The translations under genes and the position numbers were made by a program. A stretch of 8,878 nucleotides of DNA, taken from NCBI GenBank assembly GCA_948852375.1, contig CAQOYX010000063.1, positions 1-8,878 on the forward strand, written 5' to 3'. Of the stretch, positions 1 to 5,559 are shown piece after piece (within the stretch, counting starts at the first letter, position 1; each line of letters starts with the position of its first letter). Below the pieces are notes generated by a model. It made no database searches. It saw only the letters and a list, made by a program, of their open reading frames with translations, and was not told the origin of the DNA. This stretch comes from an uncultured Clostridia bacterium (GTDB lineage: Bacteria > Bacillota_A > Clostridia > TANB77 > CAG-508).

Positions 1-2
1 AA

Positions 3-110
3 TCTATTATTCCATATTTAGATATGCCAATAGGAACTCATCTTATTAAAACAAAGAACAATAAATTTATTATAGATGATGGTAACCAAGAAATATTTAT
101 GACAAAGTAA
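3..110 (+). CDS. C-terminal end of a protein, possibly an Imm33/DUF2185-type immunity protein (partial, 5' end outside window)
   Basis: An open frame enters from the left edge and ends at TAA 108-110, giving 35 residues. The readable part includes IIPYLDMPIGTHLIK and ends in EIFMTK. The block of the type 'yLD-P-GT/S-(hydrophobic)' followed by a short acidic tail resembles, from memory, the C-terminus of DUF2185 (Imm33-like) proteins, which occur as immunity or accessory proteins. The match is short and was not checked by a search. The gene is followed after 26 bp by the acetyltransferase in the same direction, so they may be co-transcribed. The start and most of the protein are missing, so function remains a guess. 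Confidence 0.5.
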   Translation, partial: SIIPYLDMPIGTHLIKTKNNKFIIDDGNQEIFMTK

Positions 111-136
111 AATTACAATTTTGAGGAGAAATAGAA

Positions 137-649
137 ATGTTAGAAATAAGGCAAGAAACTAAAAAAGACTATGAAGAAGTATATAATGTAGTAAAAACAG
201 CATTTAAAACAGCAGAGCATAGTGATGGGAATGAACAAGATTTAATAGTAGCATTAAGAAATAGCAATAATTTTATACCACAATTATCATTAGTTGCAAC
301 TCAAGACAGTAAAATAGTTGGATATATTTTATTTACAAAAATTAAAATAGGAGAATATGAAGAATTAGCATTAGCACCACTTGGAATATTACCAGAATAT
401 CAGAAAAAAGGAATAGGTAAAGAGTTAATAGAAAAAGGACATCAAATAGCAAGAGAATTAGGTTATCATTATTCTATTGTTTTGGGTAGTGAAACTTATT
501 ATTCTAAAAGTGGATATTCTCCAGCAATAAATTATGGAATAATAGCACCATTTGAAGTACCAAACGAAAACTTTATGGCAATAAAATTAAAAAATACAGA
601 GAAAGAAATAATTGGTATAGTAGAATATGCAAAAGAATTTGGAATATAA
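137..649 (+). CDS. GNAT-family N-acetyltransferase (YhbS-like)
   Basis: This 170-residue protein is probably a cytoplasmic acetyl-CoA-dependent N-acetyltransferase; the acceptor is unknown. The diagnostic segment is motif A at about residues 82-98, LGILPEYQKKGIGKELI, whose Q-x-x-G-x-G core (QKKGIG) binds the pyrophosphate of acetyl-CoA. It is preceded by the usual beta4 strand, and a later YYSKSGYSP segment matches the 'YY-x-x-x-GF/Y' block of the family. The N-terminal IRQETKKDYEEVYNVV is the typical beta1-alpha1 start. Overall layout and length resemble COG3153 (YhbS-type) proteins. The ATG at 137 is supported by a GGAG Shine-Dalgarno eight or so bases upstream. It lies in the accessory part of the window, so it may be cargo of the mobile element. 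No damage is visible. Confidence 0.9.
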   Translation: MLEIRQETKKDYEEVYNVVKTAFKTAEHSDGNEQDLIVALRNSNNFIPQLSLVATQDSKIVGYILFTKIKIGEYEELALAPLGILPEYQKKGIGKELIEKGHQIARELGYHYSIVLGSETYYSKSGYSPAINYGIIAPFEVPNENFMAIKLKNTEKEIIGIVEYAKEFGI

Positions 650-695
650 CTACAAATTACAATTTATAAAGTTAATAATAATACGATTAAAATAA

Positions 696-724
696 TTGAA
701 AATATAGCAAATTTATGGTAATAT
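696..724 (+). promoter_or_regulatory. Probable SigA-type promoter of the nucleotidyltransferase/HEPN pair
   Basis: TTGAAA (696-701) and TAATAT (719-724) are separated by 17 bp. Transcription would start near 731, just ahead of the GAAGG ribosome binding site (736-740) and the ATG at 749. In such A+T-rich DNA near-matches are common, so this is tentative. Confidence 0.4.
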
Positions 725-748
725 TATATTATAATGAAGGTGTAAACA

Positions 749-1093
749 ATGGCTAAAGTTCCGAAAAATATAGAAAATGCTATAAATGAATTTTTAAGTG
801 GTATAAATAAAATATTAAAAAATAGAGTTAATAAAATTATTTTATATGGTTCTTATGCAAGAGGTGATTATAGAAAAAATTGAGACTTAGATATTATGGT
901 TTTAACAGATCTATCTGAAGAAGAAATTGTTGATATAAGAACTGAATTGTGGGATTATTCTTATGATATAGGATTAGACAATGATATTGTAATATCTGCG
1001 TTACTAAAAAACATAGATGATTTTAATTATTGGTTAGATACCTTACCTTTTTATATGAATGTACAAAAAGAAGGAGTTGTGTTAAATGGATAA
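749..1093 (+). pseudogene. MNT-type nucleotidyltransferase (antitoxin of an MNT/HEPN module), interrupted by an in-frame TGA
   Basis: Reading from ATG 749 (preceded by GAAGGTG) gives 114 codons with one stop, TGA at 881-883 (codon 45). The protein carries the minimal nucleotidyltransferase signature: GSYARG at residues 34-39, then after the stop DLDIMVL, giving the family pattern GS-x-x-RG-(x)n-S-D-x-D. The stop sits where the conserved serine is expected, so TCA to TGA is the likely single change. MntA-like proteins of this fold are antitoxins that AMPylate their HEPN toxin partner (known for the family, not shown here). The reading frame continues cleanly after the stop and overlaps the following HEPN frame by 8 bp, as is usual for these pairs. 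A shorter product from ATG 896 would lack the catalytic motif and is unlikely to be a real gene. Confidence 0.85.
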
Positions 1094-1373
1094 AAAAGCG
1101 ATTGAACTTGCTAGATATAGATTATAAAGAGCGAATCCAGATTTACAGGATACAGAATTATTATATAAAAATAATAGTTTACTTGTAGCAAACAATAGAG
1201 CATATTATTCGATATTTCATGCAATTCAAGCAGTATTAGCAATAGAAAGAGTTGATTTTAAAAGACATAAAGATGCTATACCTAAAATTGAGCAAACAGA
1301 AAGTCAATTAGAAACAGCCAGAGAATTGATTATTCTTGTAGAAGAATATATAAATAATAATGAGATTGAATAA
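1086..1373 (+). pseudogene. HEPN-domain protein (HepT-like toxin partner), with a nonsense codon and an internal deletion
   Basis: The frame starts at ATG 1086, inside the end of the nucleotidyltransferase, and runs 95 codons to TAA 1371-1373 with one early stop, TAA 1125-1127 (codon 14, probably from GAA). The remaining sequence is a clear PF05168-type HEPN domain: LARYRL at the start, NNRAYYSIFHAI at residues 36-47, and a final amphipathic helix ending ARELIILVEEYI. Family members are about 125-135 residues long. Here the protein jumps in frame from the 'FKRHKDAIP' helix (residues 58-66) to the final helix, so roughly 30-40 residues are missing. The missing part is the one that holds the conserved R-N-(x)n-Y/H motif needed for RNase activity or its AMPylation. 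The gene is therefore dead twice over. Confidence 0.85.
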
Positions 1374-1440
1374 ATATAATGAGATATTATTGTATATTGA
1401 AATAATAATTGTATGAATTTTTATAAAAAGATTAAAATAA

Positions 1441-1492
1441 TGCAACATTTTAAAGAAAAATTGGACTTATATTAGTATAAGTTCAATTTTTT
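1441..1492 (+). repeat. Dispersed repeat, copy 1 (52 bp, contains hairpin)
   Basis: This stretch, starting TGCAACATTTTAAAG, matches 2781-2832 at 51 of 52 positions by eye; the only difference is A versus T at position 20. Similarity is weaker but visible on both sides (TTTTATAAAAA upstream, TTTAAAAAATTTT downstream). The two copies lie 1340 bp apart in the same orientation and bracket the membrane protein gene. Confidence 0.85.
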
Positions 1493-1493
1493 T
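1456..1493 (+). terminator. Rho-independent terminator after the HEPN pseudogene (inside repeat copy 1)
   Basis: A 16-bp stem (1456-1471 with 1476-1491, one G-T wobble) closes a TTAG loop and runs into a T tract (1487-1493). The stem is A+T rich but long. It lies about 80 bp after the HEPN stop and faces the same way as that gene. Confidence 0.7.
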
Positions 1494-1537
1494 CTAAAAA
1501 TTTAAAAAATTTTCAAAAAGCAATAAGATTTACATAA

Positions 1538-1566
1538 TTGACAGTTGCTTTGTATTATGATAAAAT
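1538..1566 (+). promoter_or_regulatory. SigA-type promoter of the membrane protein gene, overlapped by an inverted repeat
   Basis: A consensus -35 TTGACA (1538-1543), 17-bp spacer and -10 TAAAAT (1561-1566) predict a start near 1573 and a leader of about 95 nt. A 9-bp inverted repeat, TGCTTTGTA (1546-1554) and TACAAAGCA (1589-1597), lies on both sides of the -10 box and may be an operator. A second small hairpin, GCTACTT/AAGTAGC (1603-1609 with 1617-1623), lies in the leader. Confidence 0.75.
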
Positions 1567-1666
1567 ACAAGTCAATGCTATATAGTAGTACAAAGCATAC
1601 AGGCTACTTGAATTTTAAGTAGCTAACTAAAATGCACATTAACAAAAAACGAAAGGAGACAAAGAA

Positions 1667-2674
1667 ATGAAAAAGCAACGTAGTAAATTTTGGGGATTAG
1701 GAGTGGCAGTAGGAATAATTATGCTATGTATAGTTATTATGCGGGAACCGGTTAACCAAACAAATTTTGTTGAGGAAACTACTCAAGCTCCCCAAAGCCA
1801 TGAAACTGTTTCAAACATTAAAGTAGAAGAGACTACATATACTGAAACAGAGAAAATCTCTTCAAACTATGAAGTTGTTAATGCAGAGACTCAAGAAATT
1901 AAATCTATTTACCTCAAAGATGAAAATGGGGAATTCACTTTAGAGGCACTTGAACTTGCAAAGGAATATCTTACCAAATACAATAATGGTAAATGGGATG
2001 GCTATTCTATTGTTGATTATAACAGTGGGATAAAGATTGGCATAAATTGGGGAACAATAATGCTTGAAGACAAGGAAACACCTATTTGCAGTGAAGAAAG
2101 AACTATTTGCGATAAAGCAATTGAATCTTATATGTCAGGCGAATGGGATGGAAAGGAAATGATAACTCCCAATGGACACATAATTAAACTTGATGAAGGA
2201 GGAGGATATCTTTTATTAGATGGATATATTTCTGTTGGACAAAGAAATTTGGATATACCAGAATCTGCATATGAGTTATTTAGGGATGTCATTCCTGATT
2301 ATGAATATGTTCCAGGACAAGGTACATATGTTATCATTGATAAGAAACTTGTCAAATTTTTAAGAGGAGAACAAATTACACTTCCAGGAGAAGAATTATC
2401 ATGGAAAGGTTTTCAAAGTTACAATGACCTAATATCCCAAAAACCTGATTCTGCTATAATGTATGCTCTTCCAACACTCATCTATAACAAAATAGATGGA
2501 AAGCTTTATTTGACATCTGGAGACGAAACATGTACTTTAGATAATAGCGAGAATTATGTTTATGTGTTCGATGACTGCAATATATCTAAGATGACATATC
2601 TTGGAAGAGTGGATTTTGAACATGAGTATCCAGGAAATGTTGATATGGATACCTTGATTACTCAAAGCAAATGA
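1667..2674 (+). CDS. Membrane-anchored extracytoplasmic protein of unknown function
   Basis: I do not recognise this 335-residue protein. A basic start (KKQRSK) and one hydrophobic helix at about residues 9-25 suggest an uncleaved signal anchor with the rest outside; there is no convincing lipobox around Cys21. Residues 33-75 form a Thr/Glu/Ser-rich linker typical of surface proteins. Two related units follow: about 97-134 with GKWDG (108-112) and about 149-185 with GEWDG (158-162). Each has a helix, the WDG element, a short strand region around N-S/N-G, then 'I-K-(x)n-G-(x)n-L'. The start at 1667 has a strong AGGAG site (1655-1660). Codon use is clearly more balanced than in neighbours (CCC, CTC, GGC and the only CGG arginine codon in an intact gene), suggesting recent acquisition. 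It has its own promoter and terminator and is flanked by the 52-bp repeats. Confidence 0.8.
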   Translation: MKKQRSKFWGLGVAVGIIMLCIVIMREPVNQTNFVEETTQAPQSHETVSNIKVEETTYTETEKISSNYEVVNAETQEIKSIYLKDENGEFTLEALELAKEYLTKYNNGKWDGYSIVDYNSGIKIGINWGTIMLEDKETPICSEERTICDKAIESYMSGEWDGKEMITPNGHIIKLDEGGGYLLLDGYISVGQRNLDIPESAYELFRDVIPDYEYVPGQGTYVIIDKKLVKFLRGEQITLPGEELSWKGFQSYNDLISQKPDSAIMYALPTLIYNKIDGKLYLTSGDETCTLDNSENYVYVFDDCNISKMTYLGRVDFEHEYPGNVDMDTLITQSK

Positions 2675-2697
2675 GTTTTTTGTTTTAATATGCGTAA

Positions 2698-2738
2698 GTA
2701 AAAATTCCAGTAAGAAATTATTGGAATTTTTACATTTT
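2698..2738 (+). terminator. Rho-independent terminator of the membrane protein gene
   Basis: A stem of 16 pairs, GTAAAAATTCCA (2698-2709) with TGGAATTTTTAC (2722-2733) extended inward by four more pairs including one G-T, closes a GAAA tetraloop (2714-2717). T-rich sequence follows. It starts 24 bp after the stop codon. Confidence 0.75.
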
Positions 2739-2780
2739 TATTTTTGCATGAAGATAATTTTATAAAAAACGAATAAAAAA

Positions 2781-2832
2781 TGCAACATTTTAAAGAAAAT
2801 TTGGACTTATATTAGTATAAGTTCAATTTTTT
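2781..2832 (+). repeat. Dispersed repeat, copy 2 (52 bp, contains hairpin)
   Basis: Second copy of the 1441-1492 repeat, 51 of 52 identical. Its hairpin has an 11-bp perfect core (2801-2811 with 2816-2826, one G-T wobble) around the same TTAG loop and then a T tract; the A-to-T difference breaks the outer stem. A third, partial echo of its first bases, TGCACCATTTTAAAAA, begins at 2862. Confidence 0.85.
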
Positions 2833-3036
2833 ACAAGAATTTTAAAAAATTTTTTAAAAAATGCACCATTTTAAAAATTTTTCGTGTTCTTATATATAGA
2901 GGAGGGATGCAATTGAAAAATAATAAGAATTAACGTATTAGAATTTTGCAAAAAGTAATTTTAGGACAAAAGAGATATTTTATAATCTCATTTTGCATAA
3001 TATTTATAGAGAAATATTATGAAGGAGTTAATTTAG
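2833..3036 (+). other. Intergenic region upstream of the recombinase cluster: short reading frame, weak promoter and hairpin
   Basis: A strong GGAGGG site (2901-2906) precedes a very short frame. ATG 2907 (too close to the site) or TTG 2913 (spacing 6) both end at TAA 2931-2933, giving MQLKNNKN or its tail. The same frame continues open after that stop to about 3053 (starting RIRILQKVILGQ), so it may be the remains of a gene or simply a leader peptide. TATAAT at 2981-2986 is a perfect -10 box but has no good -35 box. A 10-bp hairpin, CATAATATTT (2996-3005) with AAATATTATG (3012-3021), would sit at the 5' end of a transcript from it and touches the ribosome binding site of the next gene. Confidence 0.4.
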
Positions 3037-3252
3037 ATGCAAATTACTTCTAATGAAATATCTAATACAAAATATGTGCAAATTTACTTAACTAATGAAG
3101 AATTAGAAAAACAAGAAACAAAAGAAGTAATTGATAAGTATAAAAAAGAGAAATATAGTGTAGCTATCTTTGTAACAGGAAAAGAGAATTATCCCGAAAT
3201 TCTTAAAAAAATAGTTATGAAACAAGTGGAATTAAATCGTAATGTATGCTAA
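3037..3252 (+). CDS. Small protein of unknown function preceding the serine recombinase
   Basis: A 71-residue soluble, charged protein with no signal peptide or membrane segment. Two features stand out: YVQIYLTNEELE near residues 13-24 and YSVAIFVTGKENY near residues 40-52. They read as beta-strand, helix, beta-strand, helix, ending in a basic helix (LKKIVMKQVELNRN). GAAGGAG (3021-3027) lies ten bases before the ATG at 3037. Small proteins of this kind are, to my recollection, common directly upstream of large serine recombinases in mobile elements of Clostridia, but I cannot name a family or role. It could be an accessory or directionality factor for the recombinase. The two genes are 40 bp apart and probably co-transcribed. 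Confidence 0.65.
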   Translation: MQITSNEISNTKYVQIYLTNEELEKQETKEVIDKYKKEKYSVAIFVTGKENYPEILKKIVMKQVELNRNVC

Positions 3253-3292
3253 CATACAAAAGATAAGCAATATCAGGCAAGAAGGAGGAAAA

Positions 3293-4870
3293 ATGACAGT
3301 TGTAGGATATTGTAGATTGTCTAGGGATGAAGATAAAGAAAATTACGCAAGTATCGAAGAACAAAAAAGAATCATTAAAGATTACGCAAAATCTCGTAAT
3401 TGGAATATCGAAGATAAAGACTTCTACATAGATGACAATGTTTCGGGATATACCTTTAATAGACCTGAATTTTCAAAAATGATTGAAGATGTAAAAGGAG
3501 GAAAAATTGATGTAGTAATTGCAAAAGATTTATCAAGAATTGGTAGAAATAATGGACGAGTTTTAGTTTTAATAGATGAATTTAAAAATATGCAAAAGAA
3601 CTTAATATTAGTTTCTGAAATGGGTGGAACTTATGATGTCTTAAACGATAGAGATGACACAATTGGAATAACAACTTGGTTTAATGAAAGATATGTAAAA
3701 GATTGTTCAAGAAAAACAAGAGATCATATGTATTCTAAACAAAAAACTGGAAGACTTGTAATGGGAAATTATTATGGATATGTAAAAGATAAAGAAGATA
3801 TTACAAAACTTCATGTAGATGAAGAAATAAGACCTGTTATAGAACTAATATATAAATTATATATAGAGGATGGATTAGGTAGAAAGAAAATTTGTGATAT
3901 TTTAAATAACCAGTATGACTATCCTACTCCATCTGTTTATTATCAAAGAAAGCATTTAGAAAGAGGAAGAATATATAAACACCCAGTACAAAAATTATGG
4001 TCTACATATATGATAAGTAATATATTAAGTAATGATGTGTATTGTGGAAATTTACGAACACATAAGAAAAAAACAATTTCTATAAGAGGAAGAGTAGTAA
4101 AATTACCAGAAGAAGAACATTTTATATTTGAAAATCATCATGAAGCAATAATAAGTAAAGAAACATTTGATTTAGTGCAAACAATTAGAAAAAGAAAAGT
4201 AAATACTAAAACTACATCTGGTACAAGAAAAAGAACCTATGCTTTCTCAGGACTATGTAGATGTGGAGATTGTGGATTTGGAGTAAGTGGAATAACAATA
4301 ACTAGAAAACAAGGACAAAAGGGATATGAGTGTTCACAATATAGAACATATGGAAAATCAAGATGTAAATGTCATGAAATAAAGGAAAATGATATGATTA
4401 TTCATCTAAAAGAATTTCTAAAATTTACTAAACAAAACTATATGAATGAAATAGAAAAAATAGAAATAGTTAATAAAACTAATAAGGAACAAGTTAATAA
4501 AGAAAAAATTAGATTTGAAATAGAAACACTAAAAGCAGAATATAAAGTGCTATTAAATCAAAAAGTAAAAGATTTAACTGAAAGTAAAAATAACTACCAA
4601 AAACAAATGATAGAGAATACATATAAAGAATTAGAAGTTGATAAAACTGGCAAAATAGAAAAACTAGAACAAATTTTAATAAAAGAAGAACAAGAAATTT
4701 CAAAAGAAGAAATAAAAAAGTTAAAAACTGCAATAGAGTATTTTGATGAAATTATTTTGAGCGAAATACCTAATAGATATATTTTAGAAAATATAATTGA
4801 TAAAATATGGATTTATAGTGATAAAACTGTAAAATTTGATTTAAAAGTAGACACTTTAAAATTAGTATGA
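3293..4870 (+). CDS. Large serine recombinase (site-specific integrase/transposase of a mobile element)
   Basis: A 525-residue large serine recombinase that would cut and rejoin the element ends. The N-terminal resolvase domain (about 3-150) starts GYCRLSRDE with the nucleophile predicted at Ser10 after Arg8, and has the conserved KDLSRIGRN block (78-86). The Recombinase DNA-binding domain covers about 155-300 (MGNYYGY, DGLGRKKI, NILSNDVYCG). The zinc ribbon has Cys324, Cys327, Cys347 and Cys358 or Cys360. A lysine/glutamate-rich coiled coil (about 385-490) and a C-terminal strand region follow. The ATG at 3293 is chosen because GGAGG (3284-3288) lies just upstream and the protein then begins at the catalytic domain. 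The frame is open back to 3242, but that start would overlap the small gene and add residues unlike the family. No disruption is visible. It ends 21 bp before a truncated peroxiredoxin, consistent with a terminal position in the element. Confidence 0.95.
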   Translation: MTVVGYCRLSRDEDKENYASIEEQKRIIKDYAKSRNWNIEDKDFYIDDNVSGYTFNRPEFSKMIEDVKGGKIDVVIAKDLSRIGRNNGRVLVLIDEFKNMQKNLILVSEMGGTYDVLNDRDDTIGITTWFNERYVKDCSRKTRDHMYSKQKTGRLVMGNYYGYVKDKEDITKLHVDEEIRPVIELIYKLYIEDGLGRKKICDILNNQYDYPTPSVYYQRKHLERGRIYKHPVQKLWSTYMISNILSNDVYCGNLRTHKKKTISIRGRVVKLPEEEHFIFENHHEAIISKETFDLVQTIRKRKVNTKTTSGTRKRTYAFSGLCRCGDCGFGVSGITITRKQGQKGYECSQYRTYGKSRCKCHEIKENDMIIHLKEFLKFTKQNYMNEIEKIEIVNKTNKEQVNKEKIRFEIETLKAEYKVLLNQKVKDLTESKNNYQKQMIENTYKELEVDKTGKIEKLEQILIKEEQEISKEEIKKLKTAIEYFDEIILSEIPNRYILENIIDKIWIYSDKTVKFDLKVDTLKLV

Positions 4871-4925
4871 TTTTATCCCCAAATTGCAAGACTATACGGG
4901 GGTGAAATCTCCAGGATGAGAAAAA
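4871..4925. other. Probable attachment junction (attR-like) between the mobile element and the peroxiredoxin gene
   Basis: On the minus strand the peroxiredoxin reading frame runs ...GDFTPV (ending at 4895) and then meets TAG instead of the expected Cys-Thr codons. The sequence beyond (4871-4891) has no peroxiredoxin similarity and abuts the recombinase stop. The crossover therefore lies around 4892-4898 (GTAT on the minus strand). This is the arrangement expected for a serine recombinase att site; the exact core cannot be fixed without the other end or an empty site. Confidence 0.65.
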
Positions 4926-5047
4926 AGTACAACCCATTTTCCTTTGTAATCATTTAAACATATATTTCCCATAGTAGAAACAGCTTCAAAATCAGGTGCA
5001 TACATACCAATACGTACATTTCCATTCATCATTAATTCATAATCCAT
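4892..5047 (-). pseudogene. Peroxiredoxin (AhpC/TSA family), 5' fragment cut off just before the catalytic cysteine
   Basis: Read on the minus strand from ATG 5047 with AAGGGAG eight bases upstream, this gives 51 residues and then TAG (4894-4892). The N-terminus shows the peroxiredoxin pattern clearly: [12 protein letters not shown] (about 12-23), [14 protein letters not shown] (32-45) and GDFTPV (46-51). In intact proteins FTPV is followed by the peroxidatic Cys and Thr-Thr-Glu-Phe. Here the gene stops there and the rest (about 150-170 residues) is absent from the window. The protein cannot act as a peroxidase. The likely cause is insertion of the element to the left, so the missing part should lie at its far end. 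The gene was originally divergent from ylxM-ffh. A 6-codon longer start (ATG 5065) is in frame but has no ribosome binding site. Confidence 0.85.
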
Positions 5048-5085
5048 AAAATAAACTCCCTTCATATTTTTGTATATAATATGAA

Positions 5086-5113
5086 AATATAGAAAGTTTA
5101 GTTACTATTACAA
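5086..5113 (-). promoter_or_regulatory. Possible promoter of the peroxiredoxin fragment
   Basis: On the minus strand TTGTAA (5113-5108) and TATATT (5091-5086) are 16 bp apart, predicting a start near 5079, about 30 nt before the ATG at 5047. The match is moderate and the region is very A+T rich. Confidence 0.35.
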
Positions 5114-5131
5114 AAAAAGTCTCTAAAATTC

Positions 5132-5160
5132 TTGACAAAGTATAAAAAATGGTGTAAAGT
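5132..5160 (+). promoter_or_regulatory. SigA-type promoter of the ylxM-ffh-rpsP-khpA-rimM-trmD operon
   Basis: Consensus TTGACA (5132-5137), 17-bp spacer and TAAAGT (5155-5160) lie 34 bp ahead of the ylxM start, with the AGAGAGG ribosome binding site between. It is divergent from the peroxiredoxin promoter. No clear promoter or strong terminator is seen further down the operon. Confidence 0.7.
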
Positions 5161-5193
5161 ATATTAGCATTACTTAAGAAGAGAGGTAATAGT

Positions 5194-5544
5194 ATGGAGA
5201 AAAATGTTAGGGTAAGTATGCTTTGTCAGATTTATGGCAAACTATTAACTGAAAAACAATATAATTTCTTAAACGATTACTATAATAATGATTTTTCTTT
5301 GTCTGAAATTGCTGAAAATTATAAAATTACAAGGCAAGCAGTAAGAGATAATATTGTGAAAGGGGAGAATAAACTTTTCGAATACGAAGAAAAGCTAGAA
5401 ATAATGAAGAAAACATTAAAACAAGAAAAACAAATAGTAAAAATACTTTCTGAATTAACAAAAATTCAAACTAAATTCTCTGATGAAGAAATTGCAAGTA
5501 TTTTAGAAAACATAAAAAAAGAACTAAATTGTTTAGTGTCTTAA
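5194..5544 (+). CDS. ylxM: YlxM family protein, HTH activator-like partner of the signal recognition particle
   Basis: This 116-residue protein matches the YlxM/UPF0122 family in length, content and position directly before ffh. It starts with the family's short helix plus YGKLLTEKQ (about 14-22). A sigma-70 region 4-like helix-turn-helix follows at about 35-60, seen in SEIAENYKITRQAVRDNI. The second half is a lysine/glutamate-rich helical region. In streptococci YlxM binds the SRP and modulates Ffh GTPase activity (family knowledge); binding to DNA is not established. GAGAGG lies upstream of the ATG at 5194. The stop is 15 bp before ffh, so the two are surely co-transcribed. No abnormality is visible. 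Confidence 0.93.
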   Translation: MEKNVRVSMLCQIYGKLLTEKQYNFLNDYYNNDFSLSEIAENYKITRQAVRDNIVKGENKLFEYEEKLEIMKKTLKQEKQIVKILSELTKIQTKFSDEEIASILENIKKELNCLVS

Positions 5545-5559
5545 AATTTAGGAGGGTAT

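Noticed and set aside
881..883. TGA read as an amino acid (alternative genetic code)
   Set aside because: The expected residue is Ser, TGA is used as a genuine stop by the membrane protein (2672-2674) and recombinase (4868-4870) genes, and Trp is coded by TGG throughout.
896..1093. Independent 65-residue gene
   Set aside because: It is the 3' part of the nucleotidyltransferase after the in-frame TGA; the ATG encodes a Met within the conserved DLDIMVL strand.
3242..3292. Upstream start for the recombinase at 3242
   Set aside because: It would overlap the small gene, lacks a ribosome binding site and adds 17 residues before a domain that normally starts at the position of ATG 3293.
4509..4733. 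Minus-strand open frame, Leu/Phe-rich
   Set aside because: It is the complement of the lysine/glutamate-rich coiled coil of the serine recombinase; its hydrophobic look comes from that, and there is no ribosome binding site.
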